This document shows, piece by piece, positions 55,033 through 63,501 of a stretch of 64,000 nucleotides of DNA (position 1 is its first letter; the number at the start of each line of letters is the position of its first letter). This DNA is from Bacilli bacterium (GTDB lineage: Bacteria > Bacillota_I > Bacilli_A > RFN20 > CAG-288): positions 1,916,784 through 1,980,783 of the forward strand of contig JALCLG010000001.1 of assembly GCA_022647725.1 (NCBI GenBank), written 5' to 3'. The notes beneath the pieces are model-generated. The model was not told where the DNA came from, did not search any database, and worked only from the letters and a program-made list of their open reading frames with translations. The position numbers and the translations under genes are program-made.

Positions 55033-55165
55033 GCTGTTGGTAGCCCTTTCTTGCTTCGATGGGGATCTTAACCACCGACAGGGCCTGAAGATATTTATTC
55101 TTCGGCGCTGTCCTATGGGAGGGGTTTCGAAGCAGTCGGAGCTGCCAATGGAAGAAAGAATGGCG
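55033..55165 (+). ncRNA. Rod-shaped structured RNA, 6S RNA-like candidate
   Basis: An extended -10 (TG, A, TAGAAT at 55021-55026) precedes it. Nested stems form one rod. TGTTGGTAGC (55035-55044) pairs with GCTGCCAATG (55141-55150), and TTGCTTCGA (55051-55059) with TCGAAGCAG (55127-55135). GACAGGGCC (55077-55085) pairs with GGCGCTGTC (55104-55112, one mismatch). GAAGA / TCTTC forms the tip. Between the second and third stems is a large open bubble of 17 and 14 bases. Closing stem, bubble and terminal stem are the layout of 6S RNA, which binds RNA polymerase. The length of about 130 bases is short for it. Other ncRNA classes are not excluded. Confidence 0.45.
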
Positions 55166-55228
55166 TCCTCTGTGGCCCGCTTTTTCCAAGTCTAAGCAAA
55201 AAAATTGCTACGCTTAGTTTTCAGAAAA

Positions 55229-55237
55229 TGCTAAACT
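55229..55237 (+). promoter_or_regulatory. Extended -10 promoter of the riboswitch-controlled operon
   Basis: TGCTAAACT has the TG one base before TAAACT (55232-55237), the same extended -10 as at the TetR operon. It lies 15 bases before the aptamer. A -35 of weak match (TTGCTA at 55205) has too long a spacer. Confidence 0.45.
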
Positions 55238-55251
55238 AGTGCTTGGAAAAA

Positions 55252-55389
55252 ATGGATATAGAGAACCAATGGAAGGCGGTTCCGTTTCTACCCTCAGACC
55301 ACTAAACCGAGGACTATCCATTTAACTCACAGACCTATCGTATTTCGCGAGTTAAATGGGGCTTCTTCATCGGAGGAAGTCCATTTTTT
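55252..55389 (+). promoter_or_regulatory. Guanine-class purine riboswitch with transcription terminator
   Basis: The aptamer at 55252-55321 has P1 arms ATGGATA and TATCCAT and P2 arms GAACC and GGTTC. J2/3 is GTTTCTACC, P3 is CTC..GAG with loop containing ACTAAAC, and J3/1 is GACTAT, with C at the specificity position as in guanine riboswitches. Downstream CCATTTAACTC (55318-55328) pairs with GAGTTAAATGG (55349-55359) as antiterminator. The alternative stem ATGGG..CTTC with GAAG.CCAT ends in T6 (55356-55389), a terminator. Ligand binding holds P1 and frees the terminator, so it is an off switch for the nucleoside transporter. Confidence 0.85.
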
Positions 55390-55425
55390 CAAGAAAGTTC
55401 ATACAAAAAGGAGGACAAAACCTGT

Positions 55426-56649
55426 ATGAAAAAGTCTGTCATGTTAGCTGCTGTCTGTCTGTTAGCCGGTGCCGGTATGGTTGGCTGCACGAAGACGACT
55501 TCCACTGCTACCTCGACTGCCACTTCGACCACGTCGACTGTCGCTTCCACCTCGACTGCTGAGAAGATCGATGTTGCCATGATCACCGATGTCGGCAACA
55601 TTGATGATGGTTCTTTCAACCAGTTCACTTATGAAGGTGTCAAGGCGTATTGCTCTGCCAATGGCAAAGCCTATTCTTATTTCCGTCCGAGCACGGATAG
55701 TAAGGAAGCCCGTAAGGATGCCATGAAGTCGGCTATCGATAAGGGTGCCAAGGTTGTTGTCTGCCCTGGTTATCTCTTCGAGGATGCCATCTACGAAATG
55801 CAGGATACTTATTCGACTGTCAACTTCCTGCTTCTCGATGGTGAGCCGCATACGACCGATTATGCCACGTACAAGACCGCTTCGAACACTCACAACATGC
55901 TCTACAAGGAAAATGAGGCTGGTTATCTCGCTGGCTATGCCGCCATTATGGACGGCTACACCAATGTCGGCTTCTTAGGCGGAATGGAAGTTCCGGCTGT
56001 CAACAAGTATGGCTTCGGCTATCTTGCCGGCATCGCTGATGCTGCCATCATCAAGAAGGTCAATGTCGATGTGACTTATGATTACACCGGCAATTTCGCT
56101 GCTTCCGATGCCAATAAGACTCAGGCTGCCTCCATGTATACTGGCGGCAACAAGGTCATCTTCTCCTGCGGCGGTTCTGTCTTTAAGTCTGTCGTCGCTG
56201 CGGCTGAGGCAGATGATTCCTATAAGGTCATTGGCGTCGATGTCGATCAGTATTCTCAGGCGACGGATAAGGTCATCACTTCGGCTGAAAAGAAGCTGAA
56301 GGAGTCCACGGTCGATGCTCTGACCAAGTTCTACAAGAACAACGGTGCCTGGACTACCGATCTGGGCGGCAAGACTGCTCTTCTGGGCGCTGCCGAAGGC
56401 ATGGTCGGCTTACCGACTGCCACCGATTCTTGGAAGCTAAAGACCTTCACGGTCGCTGACTACAACACGCTTTTCGCAAAGCTTGCCGGGGATGCCAACT
56501 ACACCCGTGTCTCCTATTCCAAGATCAATGATACTGATAAGTCTGCTACCGTTCACTTCACCACGGCTTTGGATCTTGGCGGCTATGTCAAGATCACCTA
56601 TGGTGATAAGGCTACCAACAAGGCTTCTGTCACCAACGCCAGAGCCTAA
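55426..56649 (+). CDS. BMP/PnrA-type nucleoside-binding lipoprotein
   Basis: This 407-residue lipoprotein starts MKKSVMLAAVCLLAGAGMVG with Cys at about 21. A Thr/Ser linker follows, then a BMP domain: VAMITDVGNIDDGSFNQFTY, LLDGEPHTTDYATY, NEAGYLAGYAAIM, and VGFLGGMEVPAVNKYGFGYL. Family members bind purine nucleosides for ABC import. AAGGAGG precedes the ATG. Upstream is the purine riboswitch, and downstream the ATPase and two permeases. The terminator after it would make the binding protein the most abundant product. Confidence 0.93.
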   Translation: MKKSVMLAAVCLLAGAGMVGCTKTTSTATSTATSTTSTVASTSTAEKIDVAMITDVGNIDDGSFNQFTYEGVKAYCSANGKAYSYFRPSTDSKEARKDAMKSAIDKGAKVVVCPGYLFEDAIYEMQDTYSTVNFLLLDGEPHTTDYATYKTASNTHNMLYKENEAGYLAGYAAIMDGYTNVGFLGGMEVPAVNKYGFGYLAGIADAAIIKKVNVDVTYDYTGNFAASDANKTQAASMYTGGNKVIFSCGGSVFKSVVAAAEADDSYKVIGVDVDQYSQATDKVITSAEKKLKESTVDALTKFYKNNGAWTTDLGGKTALLGAAEGMVGLPTATDSWKLKTFTVADYNTLFAKLAGDANYTRVSYSKINDTDKSATVHFTTALDLGGYVKITYGDKATNKASVTNARA

Positions 56650-56687
56650 TAAGCTAAACCTTACTTCTTTCGCTTTGTGAGCTGACA

Positions 56688-56736
56688 AAAGGGCACTAAT
56701 CCTTAATTAACAAAATTAGGTTCATTAGTGCCTTTT
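56688..56736 (+). terminator. Partial terminator or stabilising hairpin after the binding-protein gene
   Basis: GGCACTAAT (56692-56700) pairs with ATTAGTGCC (56724-56732). CCTTAATT / AATTAGG adds an inner stem, and TTTT follows. It lies inside the operon, so it probably limits read-through into the ATPase gene. Confidence 0.6.
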
Positions 56737-56760
56737 ATTGAAATTATGAAAGGATCACCC

Positions 56761-58419
56761 ATGGAAAATCAAGAACCGCCGGAAGAAGCCCTGCCGGAGA
56801 TTGAGAAAGTCTCCGCGGAGTTCACTGAAAATCCAGAAAAAGATCCGAATAATCTTGTTGTGATGAAGAACATCACCCGGACTTTCGGTTCGCTGGTTGC
56901 CAACGACAACATCACCCTGACCTTCAAGAAAGGCGAGATTCACGCCTTATTAGGCGAGAATGGCGCCGGCAAATCCACCTTAATGTCGATTCTCTTCGGG
57001 CTGATTCCTCCGACCTCCGGTCAGATTTTCCTGAACGGCAAGGAAGTGCATGTCAAGGATCCGACCCATGCCAACCAACTCGGCATCGGCATGGTCCACC
57101 AGCACTTCATGCTGGTCGACTGCTTCACCGGCCTGGAGAACATCATCCTCGGCCATGAGGACACGAAATTAGGTTTTGTCCGTTATCGGGAGGCCGTGCA
57201 GAAGTGCAACAGCCTGATGAACCAATACGGCCTGCACGTGGATCTCAACAAGAAGATTTCGGATATGTCGGTCTCGATGCAGCAGAAGGTCGAGATTCTC
57301 AAGATGCTTTACCGGGATTCCAACATCCTGATCTTCGATGAACCGACCGCCGTGCTGACCGAAATGGAAATCGAAGACCTGATGAAGATCATCCTGAAGC
57401 TCAAGAGCGAAGGCAAGACCATTCTTTTCATCTCCCATAAGCTCAATGAGGTCAAGCAGATTTCCGACCGCATCACCATTCTGCGCAAAGGCAAGGATAT
57501 CGGAACTTATCTGACGACCGATCTGGACAATGAGCAGATGGCCGAACTGATGGTCGGGAAACACATTTCCTTCACCACCGAGAAGAGCGAAGCCAAACCG
57601 ACCGATACCGTGCTGGAAATCAAGCACCTTTCCGTCAAGAAGGCTGACAGCCGGAAACTGGCTGTCAATGATTTCTCCTTGCAGGTCCGCAAAGGCGAAA
57701 TCATCGCCATTGCCGGCATTGACGGCAATGGTCAGGATGAGATCGTCGAGGCCATCACCGGCCTCAGCAAAGCCAAATCCGGTCAGATTCTTTTCAATGG
57801 GGAAGACATCACCCGTTCTTCCATCCGCCAGCGTAACGAAAAAGGCGTCAACCATATTCCCGCCGACCGCCACCGCTATGGTCTGGTTCTGGATTACAAC
57901 GTCATGTATAACCTCATCCTGGAACAGGTCCATACCTCGCATTTCTCGCACTGGGGCATCCTCAAACGCAAGGAAATCGAGTCCTATGCCGATACCTTGA
58001 TTGAAAAATACGATGTCCGTTCCAGTCTTGGCAGTTATACCCTGACCCGTTCGATGTCGGGCGGTAACCAGCAGAAGGTCATTGTCGCCCGGGAAATCGA
58101 GCGTCATGGCGATTTGCTTCTGGCCGTCCAGCCTACCCGTGGCCTGGATGTCGGCGCCATTGAGAACATCCATAAGGAAATCGTCAAAGTCCGGGACAGC
58201 GGCAAGGCCGTCCTTCTGGTGTCGCTGGAAATCGATGAGATCTTCGATCTGGCCGATACCATCTATACCATTTATGAAGGCCATATCACCGGCAAGTTCT
58301 CCCCGAAAGAGACCACGTTCAAGGAAATCGGTCTGTATGAGACCGGTGCCAAGTGCCAGCCGGAGTATCTGACTCCCGAGCTCGAGCAGGAGATGACCCA
58401 GGCAAAGGAGGCACAATAA
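56761..58419 (+). CDS. Nucleoside ABC transporter ATPase (double ATPase domain, YufO type)
   Basis: This 552-residue protein has two ATPase domains. The first has Walker A GENGAGKST, signature MSVSMQQKVEILK (variant), and Walker B ILIFDEPTAVLT. The second has a degenerate Walker A GIDGNGQDE, signature RSMSGGNQQKVIVARE, and a Walker B that reads LLLAVQPTRGLDVGA, with no catalytic Glu. That second-half pattern is normal for the sugar/nucleoside importer class. I chose the ATG at 56761, which AAAGGA precedes. A TTG-type extension is not needed. Confidence 0.92.
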   Translation: MENQEPPEEALPEIEKVSAEFTENPEKDPNNLVVMKNITRTFGSLVANDNITLTFKKGEIHALLGENGAGKSTLMSILFGLIPPTSGQIFLNGKEVHVKDPTHANQLGIGMVHQHFMLVDCFTGLENIILGHEDTKLGFVRYREAVQKCNSLMNQYGLHVDLNKKISDMSVSMQQKVEILKMLYRDSNILIFDEPTAVLTEMEIEDLMKIILKLKSEGKTILFISHKLNEVKQISDRITILRKGKDIGTYLTTDLDNEQMAELMVGKHISFTTEKSEAKPTDTVLEIKHLSVKKADSRKLAVNDFSLQVRKGEIIAIAGIDGNGQDEIVEAITGLSKAKSGQILFNGEDITRSSIRQRNEKGVNHIPADRHRYGLVLDYNVMYNLILEQVHTSHFSHWGILKRKEIESYADTLIEKYDVRSSLGSYTLTRSMSGGNQQKVIVAREIERHGDLLLAVQPTRGLDVGAIENIHKEIVKVRDSGKAVLLVSLEIDEIFDLADTIYTIYEGHITGKFSPKETTFKEIGLYETGAKCQPEYLTPELEQEMTQAKEAQ

Positions 58420-58420
58420 C

Positions 58421-59677
58421 ATGGAAGACAATCGTCCTTCGGTGAATGACAATCTCAACAAACCGCTGACCATCCTGAACGAAGACCAAGGCCGCAAAGG
58501 TCTGAACCGCAGCGAATACATCAATCAGCCGATGTTCCGTCTTTTGGCCAGTGGCCTTCCGGTCGAAGGCAGCGACGGCGAAAAGGCCAAGCCGGTCGAA
58601 ACTCCGGCGCAGTTCGTGATGAAGCAGAATCTTTCGGCCTTAGGCGCGTCCTTAGTCTGCATCGGCATCGGTCTTCTGATCGGCTTAGCCTGCCTGCTGG
58701 TCGATCCGAAGAACTTCATGTACGGTCTGTCGCAGTTCTTCAGTTCCGCTTTCAAGGGTCAGGAAAAGATCATCTATCTTGCCGGACCGCTGATGCTTTG
58801 CTCGCTGTCCGTCGGCTTCTGCTATAAATGCGGTCTCTTCAACATCGGAGCTTCCGGTCAGTTCATGATGGGTGAGCTCTTCGGTCTGATCGGTGCCCTT
58901 TATTTCAAGCTTCCGTGGTTCTTAAGCTGTCTGCTTGGCATCGTTGCCGGCATGATCGTAGGTTCCATTCCGGGACTTCTGAAAGCCTACTTCAACATCA
59001 ACGAGGTCATCTCCGCCATCATGCTGAACTGGATATCCCTCTTCCTTTCCAACTTTGCGGTCGTCAACGTCCCGGGCGGCTGGGATTATACGGCCCAGCG
59101 TTCCTATTCCGCTGGCTCTTCCACCAACGCCTTGGCGAAGATTCCGGTCTGGACTTCCAACAACTACATCAATATCACCATTGTCTTCGGCATTCTTTTT
59201 GCCCTGCTTCTAGCCTTCGTCCTTTACCGGACGACCTTCGGCTACAAGCTGAGGGCTGTCGGTTTCAACCGGGATGCCGCTCAGTATGCCGGCATCTCCT
59301 CCAAGTCGAGCATCATTCTGAGCTTCGTCATCGGCGGTGCCTTAGCCGGTCTGGCCGGTGCCTGCTTCTTCTTAGGCGATGAAAAGCTTTCGATTTCTTC
59401 CTCCGTGGCCAGCCAAGGCTTTGATGCCATCCCGATCTCCTTCTTAGCCAACAACAACCCGCTGGGCATCATCGCGGCGACCTTCTTCATTGCTTTCATC
59501 AAGGTCGGCGGCGAGGGTCTGCAGGGTGTCGGCACCTTCAATTCCGAGTTCGTGAACATCATCATCTCGGTCATCTTATACCTCTCGGGATTCGCGGTTC
59601 TCTTCAAGAACATCTTCCTTCGTCAGAAGAAAGAACACAAAGCCAAGACGTTGCAAGGAGGCAAACAACATGCTTAA
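58421..59677 (+). CDS. Nucleoside ABC transporter permease 1 (YufP type)
   Basis: This 418-residue protein begins 1 base after the ATPase stop. A hydrophilic N terminus of about 70 residues precedes about 8 membrane helices of the BPD_transp_2 family. Landmarks are CLFNIGASGQFMMGELFGLI and YFNINEVISAIMLNWISLF, and later YRTTFGYKLRAVGFNRDAAQ. Its end overlaps the next permease by 8 bases, so translation is coupled. Confidence 0.9.
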   Translation: MEDNRPSVNDNLNKPLTILNEDQGRKGLNRSEYINQPMFRLLASGLPVEGSDGEKAKPVETPAQFVMKQNLSALGASLVCIGIGLLIGLACLLVDPKNFMYGLSQFFSSAFKGQEKIIYLAGPLMLCSLSVGFCYKCGLFNIGASGQFMMGELFGLIGALYFKLPWFLSCLLGIVAGMIVGSIPGLLKAYFNINEVISAIMLNWISLFLSNFAVVNVPGGWDYTAQRSYSAGSSTNALAKIPVWTSNNYINITIVFGILFALLLAFVLYRTTFGYKLRAVGFNRDAAQYAGISSKSSIILSFVIGGALAGLAGACFFLGDEKLSISSSVASQGFDAIPISFLANNNPLGIIAATFFIAFIKVGGEGLQGVGTFNSEFVNIIISVILYLSGFAVLFKNIFLRQKKEHKAKTLQGGKQHA

Positions 59678-60773
59678 CCTGATTCCGATGATGCTGTTTA
59701 CCGATGCGGCCAAGACCAACATCGATATTGCCACCGATATTCTTTCCCTTCTCATCACCGTCGGCCTGCCTCTGATCATCGTCGCTTATGCCGGTATGGT
59801 CAACGAACATTCCGGTATCATCAATCTCGGTCTGGAAGGCGAAATGCTGGTGGGCGGTCTGGCCGGTTATCTTACCTTGCGGGCTTTCACTCAGGTCACG
59901 GGAACCAACGACGGCTACATCACGCACAACATGAACGTCTGCCTCACCAATGTCTATCTGCCAGTGCTGGTAGGCGTGCTGGTTGCCATGGCGGCGGGAG
60001 CCATCTATTCCTTATTGCTCTCCTTTGCGGCCATCAACCTCAAAGCCGATCAGACCATTGTCGGGACGGCCATGAATATTCTTGCCGGTTCGCTGGTGAT
60101 TCTCATTGCCTGGGCCATTCAGGGTCCGGGTATGACCAACATTGATACCCCGAACTGGATCCGTATCACCGGAAAGAACTTCGGCTGGTCCTCGATGTAT
60201 TATCCGATTTCCGACATCACCAATCCGGGTGCCGGCGATTACTTCAAGTATTTCTTCACCCGTCTCTTCCTGAAGGACTTCTACCTGACCACTCCGATCA
60301 TCATCGTCATCTTGGTGGCCGTGGCTATCTTCCTGAAGAAGACGAGAACCGGCTTACGGCTGAGAGCCTGCGGCGAAAATCCTCAGGCGGCCGATAGTGT
60401 CGGCATCTCCGTTGCCAAGATGCGTTATCTCGGCGTCACGCTCTCCGGACTCCTCAGCGGTTTGGGCGGTTTCGCTCTTTGCCTCTCCATCGGCTATACC
60501 GGTTCCGTCATCGGCTTTGGCTTCTTAGCCCTGGCCGTGATGATCTTCGGCAATTGGAAGCCGGGACGGATCATTCTGGCCGGCGTCATCTTCGCCTTGT
60601 TCCGGGTCATCTCCAACTACAGCCTGATTCTTCCGAAGTCGACCTTGTCCAACACCAGTTACCTCTATATGACCATTCCGTATGTCATGACGCTGATCAT
60701 TCTTGTCTTCTTCAGCAAGACGACCCATGCGCCGAAAGCCGAAGGCATCCCTTACGACAAGGGTGCCCGTTAG
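59670..60773 (+). CDS. Nucleoside ABC transporter permease 2 (YufQ type)
   Basis: This 367-residue BPD_transp_2 permease has about 8-10 helices. GMVNEHSGIINLGLEGEMLV is the family signature, DQTIVGTAMNILAGSLVIL lies in the middle, and TGLRLRACGENPQAADSVGI is the ATPase-coupling loop. GGAGG at 59659 precedes the ATG. It forms a heterodimer with permease 1. A strong terminator follows at 60793. Confidence 0.9.
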   Translation: MLNLIPMMLFTDAAKTNIDIATDILSLLITVGLPLIIVAYAGMVNEHSGIINLGLEGEMLVGGLAGYLTLRAFTQVTGTNDGYITHNMNVCLTNVYLPVLVGVLVAMAAGAIYSLLLSFAAINLKADQTIVGTAMNILAGSLVILIAWAIQGPGMTNIDTPNWIRITGKNFGWSSMYYPISDITNPGAGDYFKYFFTRLFLKDFYLTTPIIIVILVAVAIFLKKTRTGLRLRACGENPQAADSVGISVAKMRYLGVTLSGLLSGLGGFALCLSIGYTGSVIGFGFLALAVMIFGNWKPGRIILAGVIFALFRVISNYSLILPKSTLSNTSYLYMTIPYVMTLIILVFFSKTTHAPKAEGIPYDKGAR

Positions 60774-60792
60774 TCTGTTTTTCTGAAGTAAC

Positions 60793-60837
60793 GGCGGTCA
60801 GCCTTTCCCTTAAAAGGAGCCTGGCCGCCTTTTTTTA
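60793..60837 (+). terminator. Terminator of the nucleoside transporter operon
   Basis: GGCGGTCAG pairs with CTGGCCGCC, with inner CCTTT..AAAGG, and T8 follows (60830-60837). Confidence 0.85.
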
Positions 60838-60854
60838 CCCTAAAGGAGGCATGT

Positions 60855-62066
60855 ATGGTAACCCTGGCGATTTATCCGATTCATTCGTTGCTGTCTCATC
60901 AGGAGCTGATCAGTTCCGATTCTAAGAAGCTGCTGGATAATCTCAAAGCCAAGACTGGCTATGATTTCAAGATCACCACCGACTTGGCTGAGCTTCAGGC
61001 TGCTCCGTTAGCCCTGATCCTGGTTCAGTCCGGCGGCAGCGAAGGCGTCTTCAAGAAGGAAATCTATCCCAAGTTCAAAGGTCCGTATTATCTCTTGACC
61101 TATGGTGCCTCCAACTCGTTGGCGGCCAGCCTTGAGATTCTTACCTTCCTCAAAGAGAAGAGCAAGAAAGCCGAGATCCTTCATGGCGATGAGGACTATA
61201 TTGCCTCCCGTATCCAAGACTTATTGGCAAAAGCCAGCTCCGTCAAGGAACCGGCTCACCGCTTAGGTCTTTTCGGTAAGCCGAGCGACTGGCTGATCGG
61301 CTCGGATGTCGACCCTAAGAAAGCCTTGGCCGTCTTCAACATCAAGCTGGTCGATGTCACGGAAGCCGAACTTATCCGGACTGTTCAGGAAGAGACGGAC
61401 AGCTGTCCGGCCGGTCTTTTCAAGGCCACCTTCGATCCAGCCGAACTCAATAAGGCCTATCAGATCGATCTTGCCTTGGAGAAGCTGGTCGCCAAATACC
61501 GTCTGGAAGGCTTCACCATCCGCTGCTTCGATGTCATCAAAGCCGTCAGGATGTCGGCCTGCCTCGGTCTGGCCGTTGAAAACAGCAAGGGCATCATCGC
61601 ATCCTGCGAAGGCGATGTTCCGGCCATGATCACGGCCTATTCCATTCTGAAAGTCCTCGGTCAGCATGCCTTCCAGGCTAACCCGCAGTGGGTTGATCCC
61701 GTGAAGAACCGCATCGCTCTTGCCCATTGCACCCTGCCTCTGGATATGCCGAGTGATTATCATTTCGATACCCACTTCGAATCCGGCATCGGCCTGGGCA
61801 TCCATGGCAATCTCAGACCGGGAGAATGCACAATCGTGAAAGTCAGTCCGGATCTCAGTGAGTTCTATTGCGAAGAGGGCATGATCCTGGACAATGAGGA
61901 GCGGGCGGACCGCTGCCGCAGTCAGATCAATGTCCAGCTATCCAGTCCAGCCACCTACTTCTTAACGAGTTCCTTAGGCAACCACCATCAGGTCATCTAC
62001 GGACACCATAAAGCCGGGCTGAAAGCTTACTTCCAGTCCTTAGGGTTACGGGAGATCGTCGGTTAA
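60855..62066 (+). CDS. L-fucose/arabinose isomerase-fold protein
   Basis: This 403-residue protein looks like the FucI/AraA-like fold: an alternating alpha/beta N-terminal half, then RCFDVIKAVRMSACLGLAVE and ASCEGDVPAMITAYSILKVL. The signature LAHCTLPLDM is near the C-terminal part, with FDTHFESGIGLGIHG following. The metal-site Glu lies in the CEGDVP region and His in AHCTLP. AAAGGAGG precedes the ATG. It follows the nucleoside transporter after its terminator. Isomerisation of a deoxy sugar or pentose from nucleoside breakdown is possible but not shown. Confidence 0.75.
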   Translation: MVTLAIYPIHSLLSHQELISSDSKKLLDNLKAKTGYDFKITTDLAELQAAPLALILVQSGGSEGVFKKEIYPKFKGPYYLLTYGASNSLAASLEILTFLKEKSKKAEILHGDEDYIASRIQDLLAKASSVKEPAHRLGLFGKPSDWLIGSDVDPKKALAVFNIKLVDVTEAELIRTVQEETDSCPAGLFKATFDPAELNKAYQIDLALEKLVAKYRLEGFTIRCFDVIKAVRMSACLGLAVENSKGIIASCEGDVPAMITAYSILKVLGQHAFQANPQWVDPVKNRIALAHCTLPLDMPSDYHFDTHFESGIGLGIHGNLRPGECTIVKVSPDLSEFYCEEGMILDNEERADRCRSQINVQLSSPATYFLTSSLGNHHQVIYGHHKAGLKAYFQSLGLREIVG

Positions 62067-62076
62067 TTCCAACAAG

Positions 62077-62101
62077 GGTCGGCCTCAGGCCGACCTTTTT
62101 T
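62077..62101 (+). terminator. Terminator of the isomerase-like gene
   Basis: GGTCGGCC and GGCCGACC form a perfect 8-base stem around TCA, with T6 after it. Confidence 0.9.
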
Positions 62102-62107
62102 AAACTG

Positions 62108-62147
62108 AAAAAGGCGCCCTGGGAAGAAATTCTTCCGAAGGCGCCTT
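62108..62147 (-). terminator. Terminator of degV
   Basis: On the minus strand AAGGCGCC and GGCGCCTT arms with a GGAAGAA / TTCTTCC inner stem, and TTTTT at 62112-62108. Confidence 0.75.
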
Positions 62148-62153
62148 TGTTGG

Positions 62154-63026
62154 TTATTGCTTCAACGGAGACTTTGTCATATAGGCTAAGCCGCAGGTCT
62201 CGGTTCCGGCATGGCAGGTGATGATGCCGCTGGCTTCGACCGGGAAGAGGATCTTGTTGCCGATATAACGGTCCAGATTACGGCTGACCCGTTTGACGCC
62301 GCCGTTGGAGATGACGTTCGGAATCAGAATCGGGAAGGCCAGATCGATGTTGCCGTCATTGAGGTGTTCGAGGAATTCATCGGTCATCTGATCGATGCCC
62401 TTGGCAATGTCCTTGCCCCGCTTCAGCTTATAGACACCCATCTTGCCATCATCCAGCCGGATGATCGGATGGAGATGAAGCTTGTTGCCAAGCAGGAAGG
62501 CTAAGCCCGAGCACCGGCCACCTTTATAGAGCCACTCCATACTGTCAATGACAAATTGCATCTGGACACGGCTTCGTCTTTCTTCGTGATTTTTAACGAT
62601 GGTATCTACATCCAGTCCGGCTTCAATATCGCGGGTGATGCCGATGGCCTCTAAGGCAATGCCAGACGACAGCTGCAAGGAATCCAAGGCCGTCACTTTG
62701 CCATCGAAGGCCTGGGCGGCCAAACGGGCATTGTTGAAGCTCGAGGAGATGTTGGACGAAATCGGCAGATAGAAAAGATGATCGTATTTCTGTAAGTTCG
62801 TGGTGAAGACGTCCGTGAGGTCGGCCATGTTGAGAGCCGCTGTTTTGGGGAGCATGTTCTTCTCTTTGGCAATCTTCAGGATCTCTTCGCTGCTGATGTC
62901 TTTGCGGTCCCGGTAACTCCGCTCACCGAAATTGATGAGCAGGTCGGTGACGCCGATATCGTGCTTGTCATAATAATCCGTAGGTAAATCGCAGCTCGAA
63001 TCGACAATCAGCCGGTACTTTCCCAT
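62154..63026 (-). CDS. DegV family fatty-acid-binding protein
   Basis: This 290-residue protein starts RLIVDSSCDLPTDYYDKHDI, with the family motif RDRKDISSEEILKIAKE. LPISSNISSSFNNARLAAQ follows, where Ser/Thr bind the carboxylate, and DSLQLSSGIALEAIGI is next. DegV/FakB proteins bind fatty acids and present them to a FakA kinase for phospholipid synthesis. FakA is not in the window. GGAGG before the ATG sets the start. Confidence 0.92.
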   Translation of the reverse strand: MGKYRLIVDSSCDLPTDYYDKHDIGVTDLLINFGERSYRDRKDISSEEILKIAKEKNMLPKTAALNMADLTDVFTTNLQKYDHLFYLPISSNISSSFNNARLAAQAFDGKVTALDSLQLSSGIALEAIGITRDIEAGLDVDTIVKNHEERRSRVQMQFVIDSMEWLYKGGRCSGLAFLLGNKLHLHPIIRLDDGKMGVYKLKRGKDIAKGIDQMTDEFLEHLNDGNIDLAFPILIPNVISNGGVKRVSRNLDRYIGNKILFPVEASGIITCHAGTETCGLAYMTKSPLKQ

Positions 63027-63089
63027 AGAGCATCCTCCGGAACTAATTATCTATTTTAGTTTATAATAGGTCGTAAGTCAAAAACTCTC

Positions 63090-63455
63090 ATGAAATTGAT
63101 AAACACCTTCTCCTACGAGGAGAAACAAAGCAAGTTTCTTGTCTACCGCTATGAGGTCCTTTCGGAAACTGATGCCAAGGAGGCCTTAACCGAGGTTAAG
63201 AAAGCCAACCGCAAGGCGGACCATGTTTTGCGAGTGGGCCGCTACCCTAACGCTTATGGCATCTTCATGACCCAGGCCAGCGAGGACAAGGAACCCATCT
63301 CTTCCATGAAAAAGACGGCTCAGCTTTTAGAGAAGAAAGACATCCGGAATGCGATGGTTTTCATTGTCCGTTATTTCGGGGGTGTCAAATTCGGGGCCAG
63401 CTATTTGGATAAAGTCTATTTCAGTCTGGCTCTCAAGGGTTTTTCGTTGAGCTAA
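63090..63455 (+). CDS. IMPACT/YigZ-like protein, short form
   Basis: This 121-residue protein is an IMPACT (UPF0029) domain: FSYEEKQSKFLVYRYEVLSE, then KADHVLRVGRYPNAYGIFMT, then VRYFGGVKFGASYLDKVYF. Usual YigZ proteins are about 200 residues with a second DUF1949 domain, which is absent. The family GAGGLVRAY is replaced by GASYLDKVY. TATAAT at 63062-63067 is a likely -10. No ribosome site precedes the ATG at 63090. A weaker homologue or a shortened gene are both possible. Confidence 0.7.
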   Translation: MKLINTFSYEEKQSKFLVYRYEVLSETDAKEALTEVKKANRKADHVLRVGRYPNAYGIFMTQASEDKEPISSMKKTAQLLEKKDIRNAMVFIVRYFGGVKFGASYLDKVYFSLALKGFSLS

Positions 63456-63501
63456 TCGGGACTATCGACTATAATGAGAAGGTAACAATCAAGGGCATTC
63501 C

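Noticed and set aside
55033..55165. SRP RNA or RNase P RNA
   Set aside because: No GGAA/GNAR helix 8 motif of SRP RNA and no RNase P core was seen.
55252..55321. Adenine riboswitch or 2'-deoxyguanosine riboswitch
   Set aside because: J3/1 has C at the specificity position as in guanine types, and J2/3 keeps the U of GUUUCUACC, which deoxyguanosine types change.
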